Shown piece after piece: positions 9,913-21,800 of a DNA stretch of 64,000 nt (the stretch's first letter is position 1; each line of letters begins with the position of its first letter). The translations under genes and the position numbers were made by a program. The notes under the pieces were generated by a model. That model had not been told where the DNA came from and ran no database searches. It saw only the letters and a program-made list of their open reading frames with translations. Source of the stretch: Persicaria tinctoria (taxonomy: Eukaryota > Streptophyta > Magnoliopsida > Caryophyllales > Polygonaceae); NCBI GenBank assembly GCA_037127255.1, contig JBANSL010000010.1, positions 31,865,120 through 31,929,119 on the forward strand, read 5' to 3'.

Positions 9913-10360
9913 AAGCTTTGATACGGTAAGTGTGTCACTCACTTTTGCTCGAACTAAAGTTCATGAATTACTACAAGTTGGGAATTCTGTCCACCGTAAT
10001 TTGCTTTACCGTAATTCATTGTTCATGCTCCTGATCAATTAATGTTATAGTTCATTAATATTTTATCATGGCCTTATTCATTCTCATACTGATTCATCCT
10101 ATTGTTCACGCCGAGGCGGAGCCGTACGTTGACATCTCTTTCAAGTGGAGCTCCAACGCCAAGGGCCTCAAGTTCGGCGATCAATTCATAGTCAAATCCT
10201 TCACGATCTGCCGAGCAAATCCTCTCGATCCTCGACCAATCCCCTCCTGTTCCCCCCTCCGACGATGCCTCAAAGGACGAAGAAGCCGGCAGGAACGCCT
10301 TAGCCCTTTCAATTTTCGCCCCAAGACTTGGTTTTTTACGATTCAAAAGGCCAAAGGGGA
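9913..10360. other. Leader of element C upstream of the captured fragment
   Basis: No complete gene. A plus frame from 10068 begins MALFILILIHPIVHAEAEP, a signal-peptide-like hydrophobic start. It runs on through non-homologous-looking sequence to the thaumatin-like part. The minus strand of 10074-10346 also holds an open frame containing FDYELIAELEALG, which I could not assign. Either could be part of a composite of captured pieces. Confidence 0.3.
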
Positions 10361-10620
10361 ACGCTCGGGCGGCGGTGCACTCCAGTGCAATGGCGCCGGC
10401 GGAGAGACCCCAGTAACGCTCGCCAGGATCACCGTCGCCGGCAGCGGAGGCCAGGACTTCTACGACGTCAGCCTCGTCGACGGCTACAACATCGGCGTTG
10501 GATTCAGGCCGTCAGTGGGGCGGGGAACTGCCAGTAACGGAGGTCGTAGTCGCCACGGACACAGTTGCCTGCAGGAGCGCTTGCGCAATTTTCAGATCGA
10601 CGGAAGTGGCACCGTGGCGG
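10361..10620 (+). pseudogene. Captured thaumatin-like protein fragment
   Basis: The plus frame gives GGALQCNGAGG followed by GQDFYDVSLVDGYNIGVGF, the hallmark core of plant thaumatin-like (PR-5) proteins. After a frame change, the next frame (from about 10525) gives ELPVTEVVVATDTVACRSAC, matching the family's VVACKSAC region. The signature REDDD/acidic-cleft segments and most of the 16 cysteines are absent, so this is a broken gene piece. It sits between the 5' LTR and the hairpin array of copia element C, is much more GC-rich than its surroundings, and lacks introns over this short span. Capture by the retrotransposon is inferred. Confidence 0.75.
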
Positions 10621-10789
10621 CGAGTCTCCGCAAGCACAACGAGGAGGAAGATCTGCGTTGAAGGTTTTTTATTAATTACGAAACCGGCCCGGAGTTTCCT
10701 AAAAACCGCAGATTGGCCCGTATATTTTATATAATTACAAAAAGCGGTTAAAACTTTCAGGGCTGTATATTTTGCCCCTGTGAAGTACA

Positions 10790-13700
10790 AACACATCCCC
10801 GAAGATGATGTATAACCCCCGAAGTGGTTGAATCAATCGAATTTGTAGTATCCCCTAAAGCGGATAAAGTAATCTCAATCCCTGTGATTGAATCCCGGAA
10901 GCGATTGGATCAATCGGCCGTATCCCCTGAAGCGGATGTTATTTTATTATATCCCTGAAGTGATAAACGATCGAATTTCATCCCTGTAGTGATGAATTAT
11001 TTATTTATTTATTTATTTTATTTTTCTTATTTTTATGTTTATTTTTATTATTTTTTATCCCCCGAAGTAGATGAATTATCCCCTGAAGTAGATAAAATTG
11101 TTAAATTCATATATCATCTCAACAAGTGGATGAACGAAATCATCTCCCGAAGTAGATGAACAAGCGCATCTCCCGAAGTAGATGAATGATAAATTGATCT
11201 CATCCCCGAAGCGATGAAACGATAAATCTCATCCCCGAAGCGATGAAACTATAAATCTCATCCCCGAAACGATGAAACGATAAATCTCATCCCCGCAGAG
11301 ATGATCAAGCCGATAAATTTCATCCCTGTAGTGATGAAATTTTATTTATTATTTATGTTTATTTATTTTATATGTATGTTATTTAATTTAATTTATTTAA
11401 ATTATATTTGTATAATCTTCATCTCCCGAAGTAGATGAACGGACCATCTACTCATCTCCTGAAGTAGATGTGAAACGATTGAAAATCATCCCCGCAGTGA
11501 TGAACTTTTTTTATTTTCAGTTTTATTATTCATTTTAATTTGTATTTTATTTTGTCTCCAGAAGTAGATATAAATTGTTAAATTTGCATATCATCCCAAA
11601 AGTGGTAGTTTATCTCCTGAAGTATATAAAGTAAACACAATTTATGTATCACATCTCTTGAAGAAGATGAGATTCTTATTTATCTCCTGAAGAAGATAAA
11701 ATATTTTAGCTTATAAATCATGATGAAATTTATCTCCTGTAGTAGATGGTTTCGATCTCTAACGGTCTCTGGAAGTAGACGACATTGTATTTATGGGGAT
11801 GTTTAATTTCTTGTCACCAGAAGTTGAAAATATGCTAATTTTATTTCATTTATTTATGGTTTTATAGTTTTATCACCTATATCAACTATTTTTTTATGAT
11901 CATCTCTCGAAATAAATAAACTCATCCATTGAAGAGGATGAACACATTATCCTTCAAAATCGTTCCTGCAGTAACGACAATCATCTCCTGAAGAATTGTA
12001 TAAGAAAAGGAAATTCATAAAATGTCTCACTATCTCATCAATACATATTTGTCCCTGAAGTGACAATATTCATTCTTTGAGCTAAATTGATGATAAGTTT
12101 GTATAATCTCCGAAAGATGAATTAAAATCATACCCTGAAGTGTATGAGCTTTATTTTAAAGTTGCACATATAATCCGTGAAGCGATGTGTAAGTAAAGAT
12201 ATATATAACCCTTGAAGTGGTTGTATACGAGTTGTCTTCGATCTCCCTGAAGTGAGTAATAATCAAACGTACCATTTCTTGAAGAATATGGTCAATGTTT
12301 ATATGACAACTTACTATATTTTTTAATTGCAAATTTGCAACTTATAATCTTTTGGAGTATATGATCGAAATATACATAATAGAGACTAATTGTCCCTCGA
12401 AGTTGACAAATAAATCATTTTATGAATAAAATCATTTCTTGAAGAAAATGATAAATTGACAAGTTTTCTCATGGTTCCACCTGAAGGGGACAAATACAAA
12501 TTTCTTTTATTTATTTATTTATTTTTTTATTCATTGCTTTATATTGAATAAAATTATTATGATTTTACTTATTGTAATTCAAAGCTCAAAGTGTTTCCCG
12601 AAGAAACTACTTACCATGAGTGTCTAATGCGGAGTTTTGTTTGGCAAATGAACATTTGGGATAAAGGTTTACCACAATCCCGTAGATTGTGAAGTTTTTC
12701 AACACCAACCTAAGAGCCTGAAGACTCTACTGGTGGATTTTTTTTATCAACTCCTGAAGAGTAAAGAATATTTTATGAACTCTAAAAGAGTAAAGGATTT
12801 CACAAACTCCAGAAGAGTATATGTTCCTAATTTTATCATTGTACTCCTGAAGAAGTACATGGAATGTGGCTTTTATCATATTCAGAACTATTTTTGTTTG
12901 GTTGATACAACCAATAAAAGTAACCACATAATACGACCCGGGTAAAAAGGCCACTTCCTGACTATCCTCTAAGCATTGCCTGAAGCATGCCCCTCCGGTA
13001 GAGGGTGTCAAAGAGGTTATGGTTAAGCGCTTGACCAATGTTATTGTTGTGGCTTATAGCTAGGTCTGTTATACGGTTAATTCTAAATGTCTTGGAGAAC
13101 ATTATAAATGACTCATACCTGAAGTATGACATCAACGAAAGTTCCGAGAATACCCATTCAATGGCATCCAAATTAAATAAATGGATCACCATATATGAAG
13201 TTCAATGGTTGAATATTATGACTTTATAAGTGTCAAACAGCTTTGAAAACCCGAAGTTTTCTCAAACAATCATGAATGGAAAAACCAGGATAAATACCAT
13301 ATAGCTTCAGAAGAGCATTGATCTTGTTACCTGAAGTAACAATGACACATATGTATGAATTGACATGGTATTGAACACCAATATCTCATATGACTATCCA
13401 GAAGCAAGTCTTATAGAATTGAGAATGTATATATATATGGTTTATTTGACACTCATTTATCCCATTGAAACTTATCACTAGCCAGAAGTTAGTTAATGAT
13501 AAAATATTTTTCTTTGTGGCATTCGGTCATTCATGTGAAACAATGATGGGCGGGATCATTGACATTCACATACACACCCACTAAAAGGGATCAGAAGATC
13601 CTAGGACCCGAAGATCCTTTATAAGGGTGACCGAACATATATGGTCTGTCATCTTGGCAAATCAACAACAAGACCATCTAAATTCAAAGTAAATGCAAAG

Positions 13701-15020
13701 TCTCTAATGTCTCTTGAATGGATTCAATGAGACATCTACGGAACACTATCATATAGACCAGTATAATTCCAAGATTATAGATGTCTCAATACTTTGGTCA
13801 TATGAAACATAAGGTATAGAATGTTATCAAAAACATTGTTGAGCATAAGGTAGCTCACGACGACCCAGAAGAGTCATTGGTCAAATGGGCCCATGCATGT
13901 TTGCATTTCGAATTTGACACAATAACATCCCCCTAATTATCTCCAGAAGAGAGCATGTCATTCAAAGGTTTTAAATAAACAACATATGTTCTGAGATGTA
14001 CCTCCTCCAAATGAACTACAATGAGACCACAAAGAAGTTGGATGATACATGGGGTTTGAGTCCCTATTGATATCAAATACCTAGAGCTTTAAAATGGTGA
14101 TCAAATGCTCGGTATTTAGGGGGAGAGGAAATGAGACAATTAAGAAAGAGATTGCAAGGAAGCAACTTCTCTATCATTTCATATCCGCGGATAAATACAA
14201 GTGAACTAGAAGTTCAATAAATGAAATGATTATAAGGTTTAAAAAATATGCAATTGAAAGCATTTACTAAAAGCCAAGAAAGTGACAAAGTCACAGATAC
14301 TAGCTCATTTGGAAGTTCCAGAAGTAACTCCAACTCAATGAATATCAAGTGGTTCTCAAGTACACCAGAAGTGTTGGAGATCACTAAGCTCTTGGTATAC
14401 GATTCCCCGGAAATGGAATGAGCCTATGAGAATATGATGATCATCAAATAAATAATGAATGTCGACATCGAAATCATAGTAAAAGAGCTAGAAAGAAGCA
14501 AGTCATGCAAAGATGGATTCTTTAAGCATGATGGCATTGGACCTGTAGTTCCAACACTGGAAAGTGTAACATCATTTGGTTTTAAGAGGGCGTTCATACA
14601 AAATGAAATATAAAGCCAAGTTGATTGCACAAATATCTATAAAAGGTTATATGGAGAATGTATTCACCGGTAGTGAATATAATTCTGGATCTAAATATAA
14701 ATGACGGACGTGTTACTTGCATACGCATATAAATGAAAGGATCGATTAAAAATGCCTGAAGCATTAATATCAAAGTCTCGTCACGTGCAATTGATTAAAG
14801 ATCCTTATAAGAGTACCAGAAGTACCTATAATTGTGAAAATGGTGACATTGCATTAGGTCCCGAAGTACCATACAATGTTGTACTCTTTTCCTTGATCTT
14901 GATTTTTATCCCATTGGGGTTTTCCAAGTTAAGGTTTTTAACGAGACAATTTATGCACCATTTAATACAACAAATCCCCCTGATCAACAATGAAAAGCAC
15001 ACTAGGTCCTGAAGTACCTT
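10790..15020 (+). repeat. Array of about 60 short hairpins with a constant C-N-GAA-G loop
   Basis: The motif CC(C/T/A)GAAG and close variants recur about 60 times by eye. Each copy is flanked by a short, locally different inverted repeat. Examples: arms TCATCT and AGATGA at 11140-11159, TTTATCT and AGATAAA at 11679-11700, GTACT and AGTAC at 12841-12858, TCATAC and GTATGA at 13113-13129, TTGTTAC and GTAACAA at 13324-13342. Arms are 3-7 bp and change from copy to copy while the loop is kept. Density is highest at 10790-12500, but copies continue through the decayed pol region to about 15015. Confidence 0.85.
13640..15000 (+). pseudogene. Decayed copia integrase/reverse transcriptase region of element C
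   Basis: Only short pieces are readable. Around 14585-14635 a frame gives KYKAKLIAQ, the copia reverse transcriptase block (usually RYKARLVAQ). Sequence near 13725-13800 looks like the start of integrase, with many disruptions. Stops and frameshifts prevent any long frame. This is much weaker evidence than the LTRs and polypurine tract. Confidence 0.45.
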
Positions 15021-15402
15021 ATGCTTGTGCACTCAAAGCAGCTTAACACCAATACATGAAAGTCAAGCGCTTCAAGTCAATCATAAAGAAATTCCAAGTC
15101 AAAGACAATCTTGAGATTCGACCATAAGCTCATGAAGACAGCGCCATCAAGAAGAATGAGAAGACTTCGAGAAGGATGTTGACTTCAGGGGGAGTATACA
15201 CGCACTGCACTCTTTTTTCCTTCGGTCGGGTTTTGTCCCACTGGGTTTTCCTAACAAGGTTTTTAACGAGGCAGATCATCAAAGCGTATCACATGTCATT
15301 TGTATTTTTCCTTGGTCCTAGTTTTGGTCCCATTGGGTTTTCTAGGCGAGGTTTTTAATATGACAGTCTTGTAATATTTAGAGATGTTTATCCAAGGGGG
15401 AG

Positions 15403-15555
15403 TGTTATAATATTATTATATTGTGATGGATAAACTCTAGGAAGCACTAGTTCCTTTGTATACACCTATATAATGGGTCCTTTAGAACCCTAATAAGATA
15501 TCAGTTTCTCATCTCTTCTCTACGTCTCTCTTCTCTATTCTTACGGTTTATCACA
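15403..15555 (+). mobile_element. 3' LTR of copia element C
   Basis: It begins TGTTATAATATT directly after the polypurine tract and ends around TATCACA at 15549-15555, before an A-run that matches the left flank. It is nearly identical to 9766-9910. Confidence 0.75.
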
Positions 15556-15974
15556 AAAAACCCTTTTTATAATATTATTGAATATTGAAAGACGAAGATT
15601 GTATCAATCTTTCATCCGTTGTTTAAAACATTTAGTAATCATTTCTTCTTCCAAAAGGAATTCTTCAAAAAATTGATCAAATAAACAAAAATTTCTTTTG
15701 GAATAAACTTCAATCTGATAATTATCATCCTTTAATCAGCTGGGAACATCTGTGTACTCCTAAAAAGGACGGGGGTTAGGCTTTAAATCAGCTGAGCAAA
15801 TTAATATTGGTATGCAAATGAAGTTACTTTGAAGAATTATGACAAATCCTGATAATATTTGGTCAAAGGTTGTCAAGGATAAATATCTCTCAAAAGAATC
15901 TTTAATGGAAAGAGGAAGATTCAAAACATCCTGGCAATTTGGATGGCTTCTTAATATCAGAGATCTATTCTCTA
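15556..15974 (+). mobile_element. L1-type LINE remnant, right part
   Basis: One plus frame reads ILQKIDQINKNFFW and then ISWEHLCTPKKDG (15663-15763). After a frame change it reads INIGMQMKLL, NPDNIWSKVVKDKYL and SWQFGWLLNIRDLF. These are the post-reverse-transcriptase blocks of plant L1 proteins in the correct order. Copia element C interrupts this LINE on the left and the LARD LTR cuts it at 15975. No continuation is seen beyond 34990. Confidence 0.75.
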
Positions 15975-18876
15975 TTTAACGACCCAGAATTATGATTTTC
16001 GGGTTACGTTTCAAGGGATTAAACCCCTTGTTCGGATCTTGCAATCCAGGTACGGGTCGAGGTTTCAAACTCATTTTAAAATTAGTAGAAAGAGGGATTT
16101 CAAACCCTGAAAGCCACGAAGGGTCGTTGTGTACCCTTAACCTGTCTTAAGACTATGTCGCGAAATTCAATTTAAATGAAAATAAAGCGGAAGCAAAGTT
16201 ACGATACAAATTGTCATGGCAGAGCCGGGTCAAAACCAAAACGTAAGCGAATGATTACCATTTATACCAAGTTAGAGAATTAGCTAGGTTCTTCAATTCG
16301 CCAAAAGAAACCCCGTCATATAGACATCGAGCACTCAGAATCTGCAGAAAATACCTTAAAAAAAAAACGGGGAAAGGAGTCAGATCGAGCCACTCATGCG
16401 GGACCGGCAATCCTCGCTGAGGCCACATAGTATGTGCTATACCTAATAAAGAAGCTCTAATGCAGTACGAAAGTCAAACACACTAGCATGCCCCTAGGTA
16501 TAATAATGTGCAGAAATACTATAAAGGGCCCAAGACAATGCCAAGTGGCATATCCCTCTCCTACCTCCCCCCCCTTCCGATAGGGAGGAGACTGGCCAGC
16601 TCGTGAATGCATTCCATCATAATCGGGCGGCACGCATGCCTAACCCGCTCCACAATAAAGCCCGCAGGCATATCATAATATAAGGAAGTTCATGACTCGA
16701 TTGACTCAGGGTACCCGATGAGGCTGGGCTACCCTATGACCCTAGAAAAGACTCTAGGACTATCACAGATAACGGCCGTTCTGTTTCAAACGCATAAAGT
16801 AAGCAGATGCTCATTCAATTTGTGCAACCTAAACAGGATACTACATGGCATGCTTTTATGCATATGCAACACCTAACATAAAATGCAACAACAGGCATGA
16901 ATGTCCAACCTGAGTAAGCCCCCTAGGGAACTTACCTGAAGATGCAGAACAACAAGGTAACACAAACAAGGGCCCAAATGCAAGTCCAAAGCAATCCACA
17001 CCTATCATCAAGTCATTTCCATAAGCTACTGGTCCATCATTCACACACACGAATACCGAGTTCTCAACATCCTCAAACCAATCGATGGTAAAATCATTTT
17101 TCCAAAACCTTTCCGATACTATCCACATCAACCAAAATCATTCTCCAAATTTCCTTTTTAAAACCAACATCATCAAACCAAGACAAAGAATCCCGACATT
17201 AAACATTTAAACCTTAAAACCAATACCTCAAAATCATATTATAGAATTAATTCCGGCATTTTGGTTTTCCAACACAAATTCTTAAAAGATATTTCCGAAA
17301 GCTTGGGAACTCGTTTTAAATAATTTCTCAAAATTACAAATTAGAACAACACTCCATACATATTCCAAATAATGCCTCTTTTAAAAACCATATTAATATA
17401 ATAAAATTCCATAATTTATAAAATCACCAATCATAGTATTAATAATATTAATAATATTTCAGAATTAATTTAGCATTAACTAAATACTTATAACGAAATT
17501 CATATAACATATATATAGAAACCACACATAAAAACAACATCCCAAAAGAGAGAAATCAGGCCCAAACCCCAACTCACCAACCCGAAATGGAAGGCCCAAC
17601 CCGAAACCCAATCTGAAGAGACCCAACCCGGTTCTCCTTCTCCCTCACAAAAAGACCCGGAATCCGACCCGGATAGAGGCCCAGAAAATAGGCCCAGATC
17701 CCATCCGTACCTGCCTTCCTCAATGATGAACAGATCTCCGCCTTTACCGAAGGAAAACGAAGGAAGAAGAAGGGAATCCGGCCTACCGGCGGCGACTCCT
17801 CTCGGCCTGAGATTCTATCACTCCGCCTGAACCCCGACCCCGACTACACACCCAGAAAATTAGAACAAAACGCAGCAAGGGAGGAAAGAGAAAAAGAAGA
17901 TTACCGACAGCTCCGATCTCCGATTTCGGGATGCTCGAGGGCGGCTCCGGCGGAAAATCGACGGGCAAGAGCTTCGGGGGCCTGGGTCGGACGGAGAAGC
18001 TTATAAAGGTGGAACTTTATTGTGTTTCGAAGCAAAAAAAGGAAAGGAGAGCGAGGCCTTACCATCCTGAATCGCGAAAACAGAGGGAAGGGGACGACGG
18101 GGACTTGCTCGGCCGACGACTGCTGTTGCTCGGAGGAAAAAGGAGGAAGAAGCTGCTACTGGGTTGCTCGACGGAAACGAGAAAGAAGGGGTGAGGTGGG
18201 TGGTTTTGTCTCGTCGGAGAACAGGGAGACAGTTCCAGTAAGGTGACTGATGGGGATGGTGTTGCTGCCGGCTCGTGGCGACGACAAGAGGCGGAGGAGC
18301 TGTTGCTAACGACGAGGAGGGTGCAGGTGGCTGAGCATGGGAGGATTTGTTTGAAAAAAAAATGGAGGAGGGGATTGGACAGTTGCTGCGTTTGGATACA
18401 AGAGAGGGAGGGCTTGGTGTTGTTGCAGTGCTCATGTCGACACAAAGGGGGAAAGAGGAGCTGGATTCTGAACATTTGGATAAGAAGAAGGGAAGATGAC
18501 AAAATGAGGTGAATCACTACCTGGATGGAACTGATTTCGGATGAAAGAAAGTGGGAGAACAATTGGTCCCAATCGGAAATTAAAATTACCCGGAAAATAA
18601 ACCTCGAAACCCGCTCACTCGACATTAACCCGATTCGATCAAAATAACGCTTTAAAATTTCAAAGGTGTCGACATCCCAAAGTTTATTTCAAATACCAAG
18701 GCAAAATGACGGAATTGTCCTTCAAGGTTCAAAATTAGGCCGGAATCCGCTTTAAGGATTTTAAAATAAGATTTTTAAGGTGAAGACGAGGGTTTTCAAA
18801 TGTCCGATTCTTTTCGACCTAAATCTCTTTTCTAATATTTGTGTAAATTTATTATTTAAAAATCCGGGCCTTTACA
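15975..18876 (-). mobile_element. LARD LTR 1 (3' LTR)
   Basis: About 2902 bp. The left edge is altered (TTTAAC instead of TGTAAC); the right edge ends TTTACA. The termini TGTAACGGCCC and GGGCCTTTACA form an imperfect inverted repeat, as expected for an LTR. The GC-rich zone at 17580-18450 holds open frames on both strands that recur in each LTR copy; I do not regard them as genes. Confidence 0.9.
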
Positions 18877-18888
18877 TCATCCACCTCT
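18877..18888 (-). other. Polypurine tract of the LARD element, copy 1
   Basis: The minus-strand sequence AGAGGTGGATGA abuts the LTR start TGTAAAGGCCC. Next to it, at 18898-18912, is a GTCTCGGGGACGAGAC-type palindrome usual at the 3' end of chromovirus-like elements. The same tract recurs at 27364-27375. Confidence 0.8.
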
Positions 18889-21800
18889 AAAAACAAGTCT
18901 CGTCCCCGAGACTAAAACCAAATAAAGTAGGGGATAAAGTTTGAAATTTATGAGTCCAATGACCATGTCCAAGAATCTCGTAATCATCTCGGTTGCGTCT
19001 TCCGGGATTCTCACAACATCCTAGTCATGGTCGTGACATCTCCAATTGGCCTTGACAAGTATGCGATAAGCGCCCCTATCACATCCTCGCTTCGACTTTT
19101 CGGAAGTACCACAACTCTAACAGTTCTACAATATCATCACTAGGTCTTAGCAAGCATCCTACAAGCGCCCTCATAAGATGCTTGTATCTACTTCGTGAAA
19201 TATCATAGAGTTGCCCGGGTTTGAAAAATTTCTGAAGGGATTCCGCAATTGAAAATAAAGATTAGCCTCAAAATTCTCGATAGTGTTTATTCCTTTAAAA
19301 TCCAAGCTAGCCCTTTTTAAAATCGTTCGAATCTTCAAATCCAACTTCCAAACAAACAATTTCAGATCACGAGAGGTGGAATCATCCACCTCTAAGGGCT
19401 AATCCCATATTCTCTTCCTAGTTTCCAGAATCAAATCAATCTATCAGTCTCAATTCAAACAAGATTCATAAGCCATAAGCAATGCATAACCACATAACCA
19501 ATCGACATCTCCACATCATACTAAAGGTCATAGTATGCATCTATGCCAAAATCATAACACACATCTCGATATCACACCAAGGTTATAACAAGTACATCCT
19601 CATCATAAGGTTCACGAATCAAACTCATTGTCAACACATCAATACAACAAGTCATGTTATTAAGATTCCGCGAAAGGGGAGGTCAAACAGTATATCAGTC
19701 ATCGAATGTCAGTATATTCACCAAACATCATCCTAACTCATCACAATGCCATATAACAATCATTTAGAAATCATGCACCATTATCTCATATATACAAGTC
19801 ATGTCCATACTTCAAGTCATATTCATCATTTACATAATCAATAATCATGCTAGTCGACCGTATGCTACAACATTATGTTTACTACAACATAATAAACATC
19901 GTGCTTCCATATAGTGACACATCATTATCTCATATGCTATCATATCACAACACATCCTATCATGCTTCTAGAACAACATAACAGGATAGCAAAACATCAA
20001 TATATCATGATAACACTAGTCACTACCGATTAGATTTTAACATTGCGTATCAACATATAATGTCATTCCATATCAGGTTTTATCATGGTCGTTACCTAAC
20101 ATCATGCCAGGAGATATAAATAAGTCACAAAATCAAGAAAATCCTCACATCATACCAGTCAAAATAAAACACAATCCCCACTCACACATCTTTACCCTCA
20201 AGCCAAGATTAATCCTCTTCTAGACTCGCCAACGTCAACTTAGACAGAATTCCCCAAAGAATCTCAATTCACCTCGATGCTCAAATCTCGTCCCTCCTTC
20301 CGCCTAGCACTACCACACCATCCACCTCTAAGAACCTAACTCATATCTCTAACTTCACACCCGAGAACCCTCTCATACTATATCATCAATACTCTCAAAA
20401 TTCATTTCCCACACTTCATATACTACTCAAGACATCACAAGCATCATACCCTGCTAACCACATGGATCCCAGAGCTCACTCAGTCTTACCTAAGCCAACA
20501 TCTCTCTCTCGCGACTCACCTCCTAGTACCATCGATCATCCCAACCGCCCAAAATTCTTTCACCACCCTCCAACCACGCTACCAATGACCTCACCCCCAG
20601 GTTTAAGGAAGAAGCAATCGTGAAAATCATCAAACATAAGGTCTGCCGCACATCAACCAACATTTATAAACATAACATCATGGGTTCAACAAGTCTCAGT
20701 TTACCATCATGCTCAATAATCATTGCAAACATCATATATGAACATAATGAACTCAAGCTAACATGTTGCATTATAACCTTATCCGATACAATTCACGCTT
20801 CTTAACATATGTAATTCACATTTTACAGGCAAAGGAATTCAAATCATGCTTAGCAACTTAGAGTAGCAACACGTCAAGACATTATGGTACATAAGATCTA
20901 TAAATCATCAAATCCTATCATAGACAACAAGCAATCAGGCAACAATCATCATCAAGTCAGCACATCAACACATAAATCTCATCTCTAGGTCAGTGCAATA
21001 TCGTCGTCAACAAATTCAAAAGGGTTAGCAATTCGAACGGAGAACACTCCCGTTTACAAGTCATATCGTACTCGGTAATCGTAATTCTCGATGCGTGTCC
21101 GTTCTACCGGCATCATTGATCCTGAGGCCCGTGGGTTATGGGCCCACGCTTCCGTTGCACCACTCTATCGTTATCTACTTTCTGTCCCCTCTTTCATGCG
21201 TCGCTCATCCGATGTATCACGTATGAGTTCAACTTAGTGGAGATAGGGGAGTGAAAGGGACGGACACCCAATATTCCTCTCGGAGACAAACAAAGACCAA
21301 TGCTAAAAATGACAAGACTATAGACAAGACTCCGACCCAAGAATAGCAATGATGCCCTTATGAAAGTCTATTAGGTTACAATTGTGATGAGCAAAATGAA
21401 TTCATCATGGGGCACATAAGTCACATTAATCCACACTAACATGTACCCATCCTAAGAAGAACGACATGCATATACATTCCAAAATACACAATCGAGTCCT
21501 ACACGGATGCATGCGAGACAAGTTAACAGTCTATTATTCCATGGAAGCAGAGATGCCTAATAACTTCAAGCATGATATGCGGAACCAGTAATGATCATGC
21601 AAGATTCAAAGTCATGCGATATTTAATGATGATGACAAATATCATGTATATGAAAAATAAACGAGCATGGTACACACATCAACAATTGAGTTCAAACATA
21701 ACACGACGAGGTATATCATAGCAAGCAGATTAAGCATCATACGAGAACATATAAGAGCATTATAGTAACTTTCTCATCTTAACACACTGGTCATATAATA

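Larger units (their letters stand above)
9766..15555 (+). mobile_element. Ty1/copia retrotransposon with short LTRs and a hairpin-filled interior (element C)
   Basis: Two direct repeats of about 145-155 bp, both starting TGTTATAATATT (9766 and 15403), bound the element. A polypurine tract (AAGGGGGAG, 15394-15402) sits directly before the right LTR. A flanking AAAAA is present on both sides (9761-9765 and 15556-15560), compatible with a 5-bp target duplication, although low-complexity. The conserved 3' region (GTCCCACTGGGTTTTCCT, then AAGGTTTTTAACGAGGC, 15236-15275) is typical of plant copia elements. Pol is decayed beyond reading except short pieces. Short LTRs with a long leader recall Tvv1-like copia elements; that comparison is from memory and unverified. 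Confidence 0.8.

Noticed and set aside
10790..15020. CRISPR-like array from the regularly recurring CCTGAAG motif
   Set aside because: Repeats are only 6-8 bp, spacing is irregular, flanks are inverted repeats and not unique spacers, and the DNA is a plant retrotransposon.
17783..17968. Short ORFs around 17.8-17.97 kb and their copies as small genes
   Set aside because: Repeated with the LTRs and without start context, domain or codon-bias support.
18001..18625. Ser/Pro-rich minus-strand ORFs of 144 and 188 codons as genes
   Set aside because: They lie inside the LARD LTR and recur at 26488-27112 with LTR identity. The plus strand is also open there because of GC-rich composition, and no domain is recognisable.
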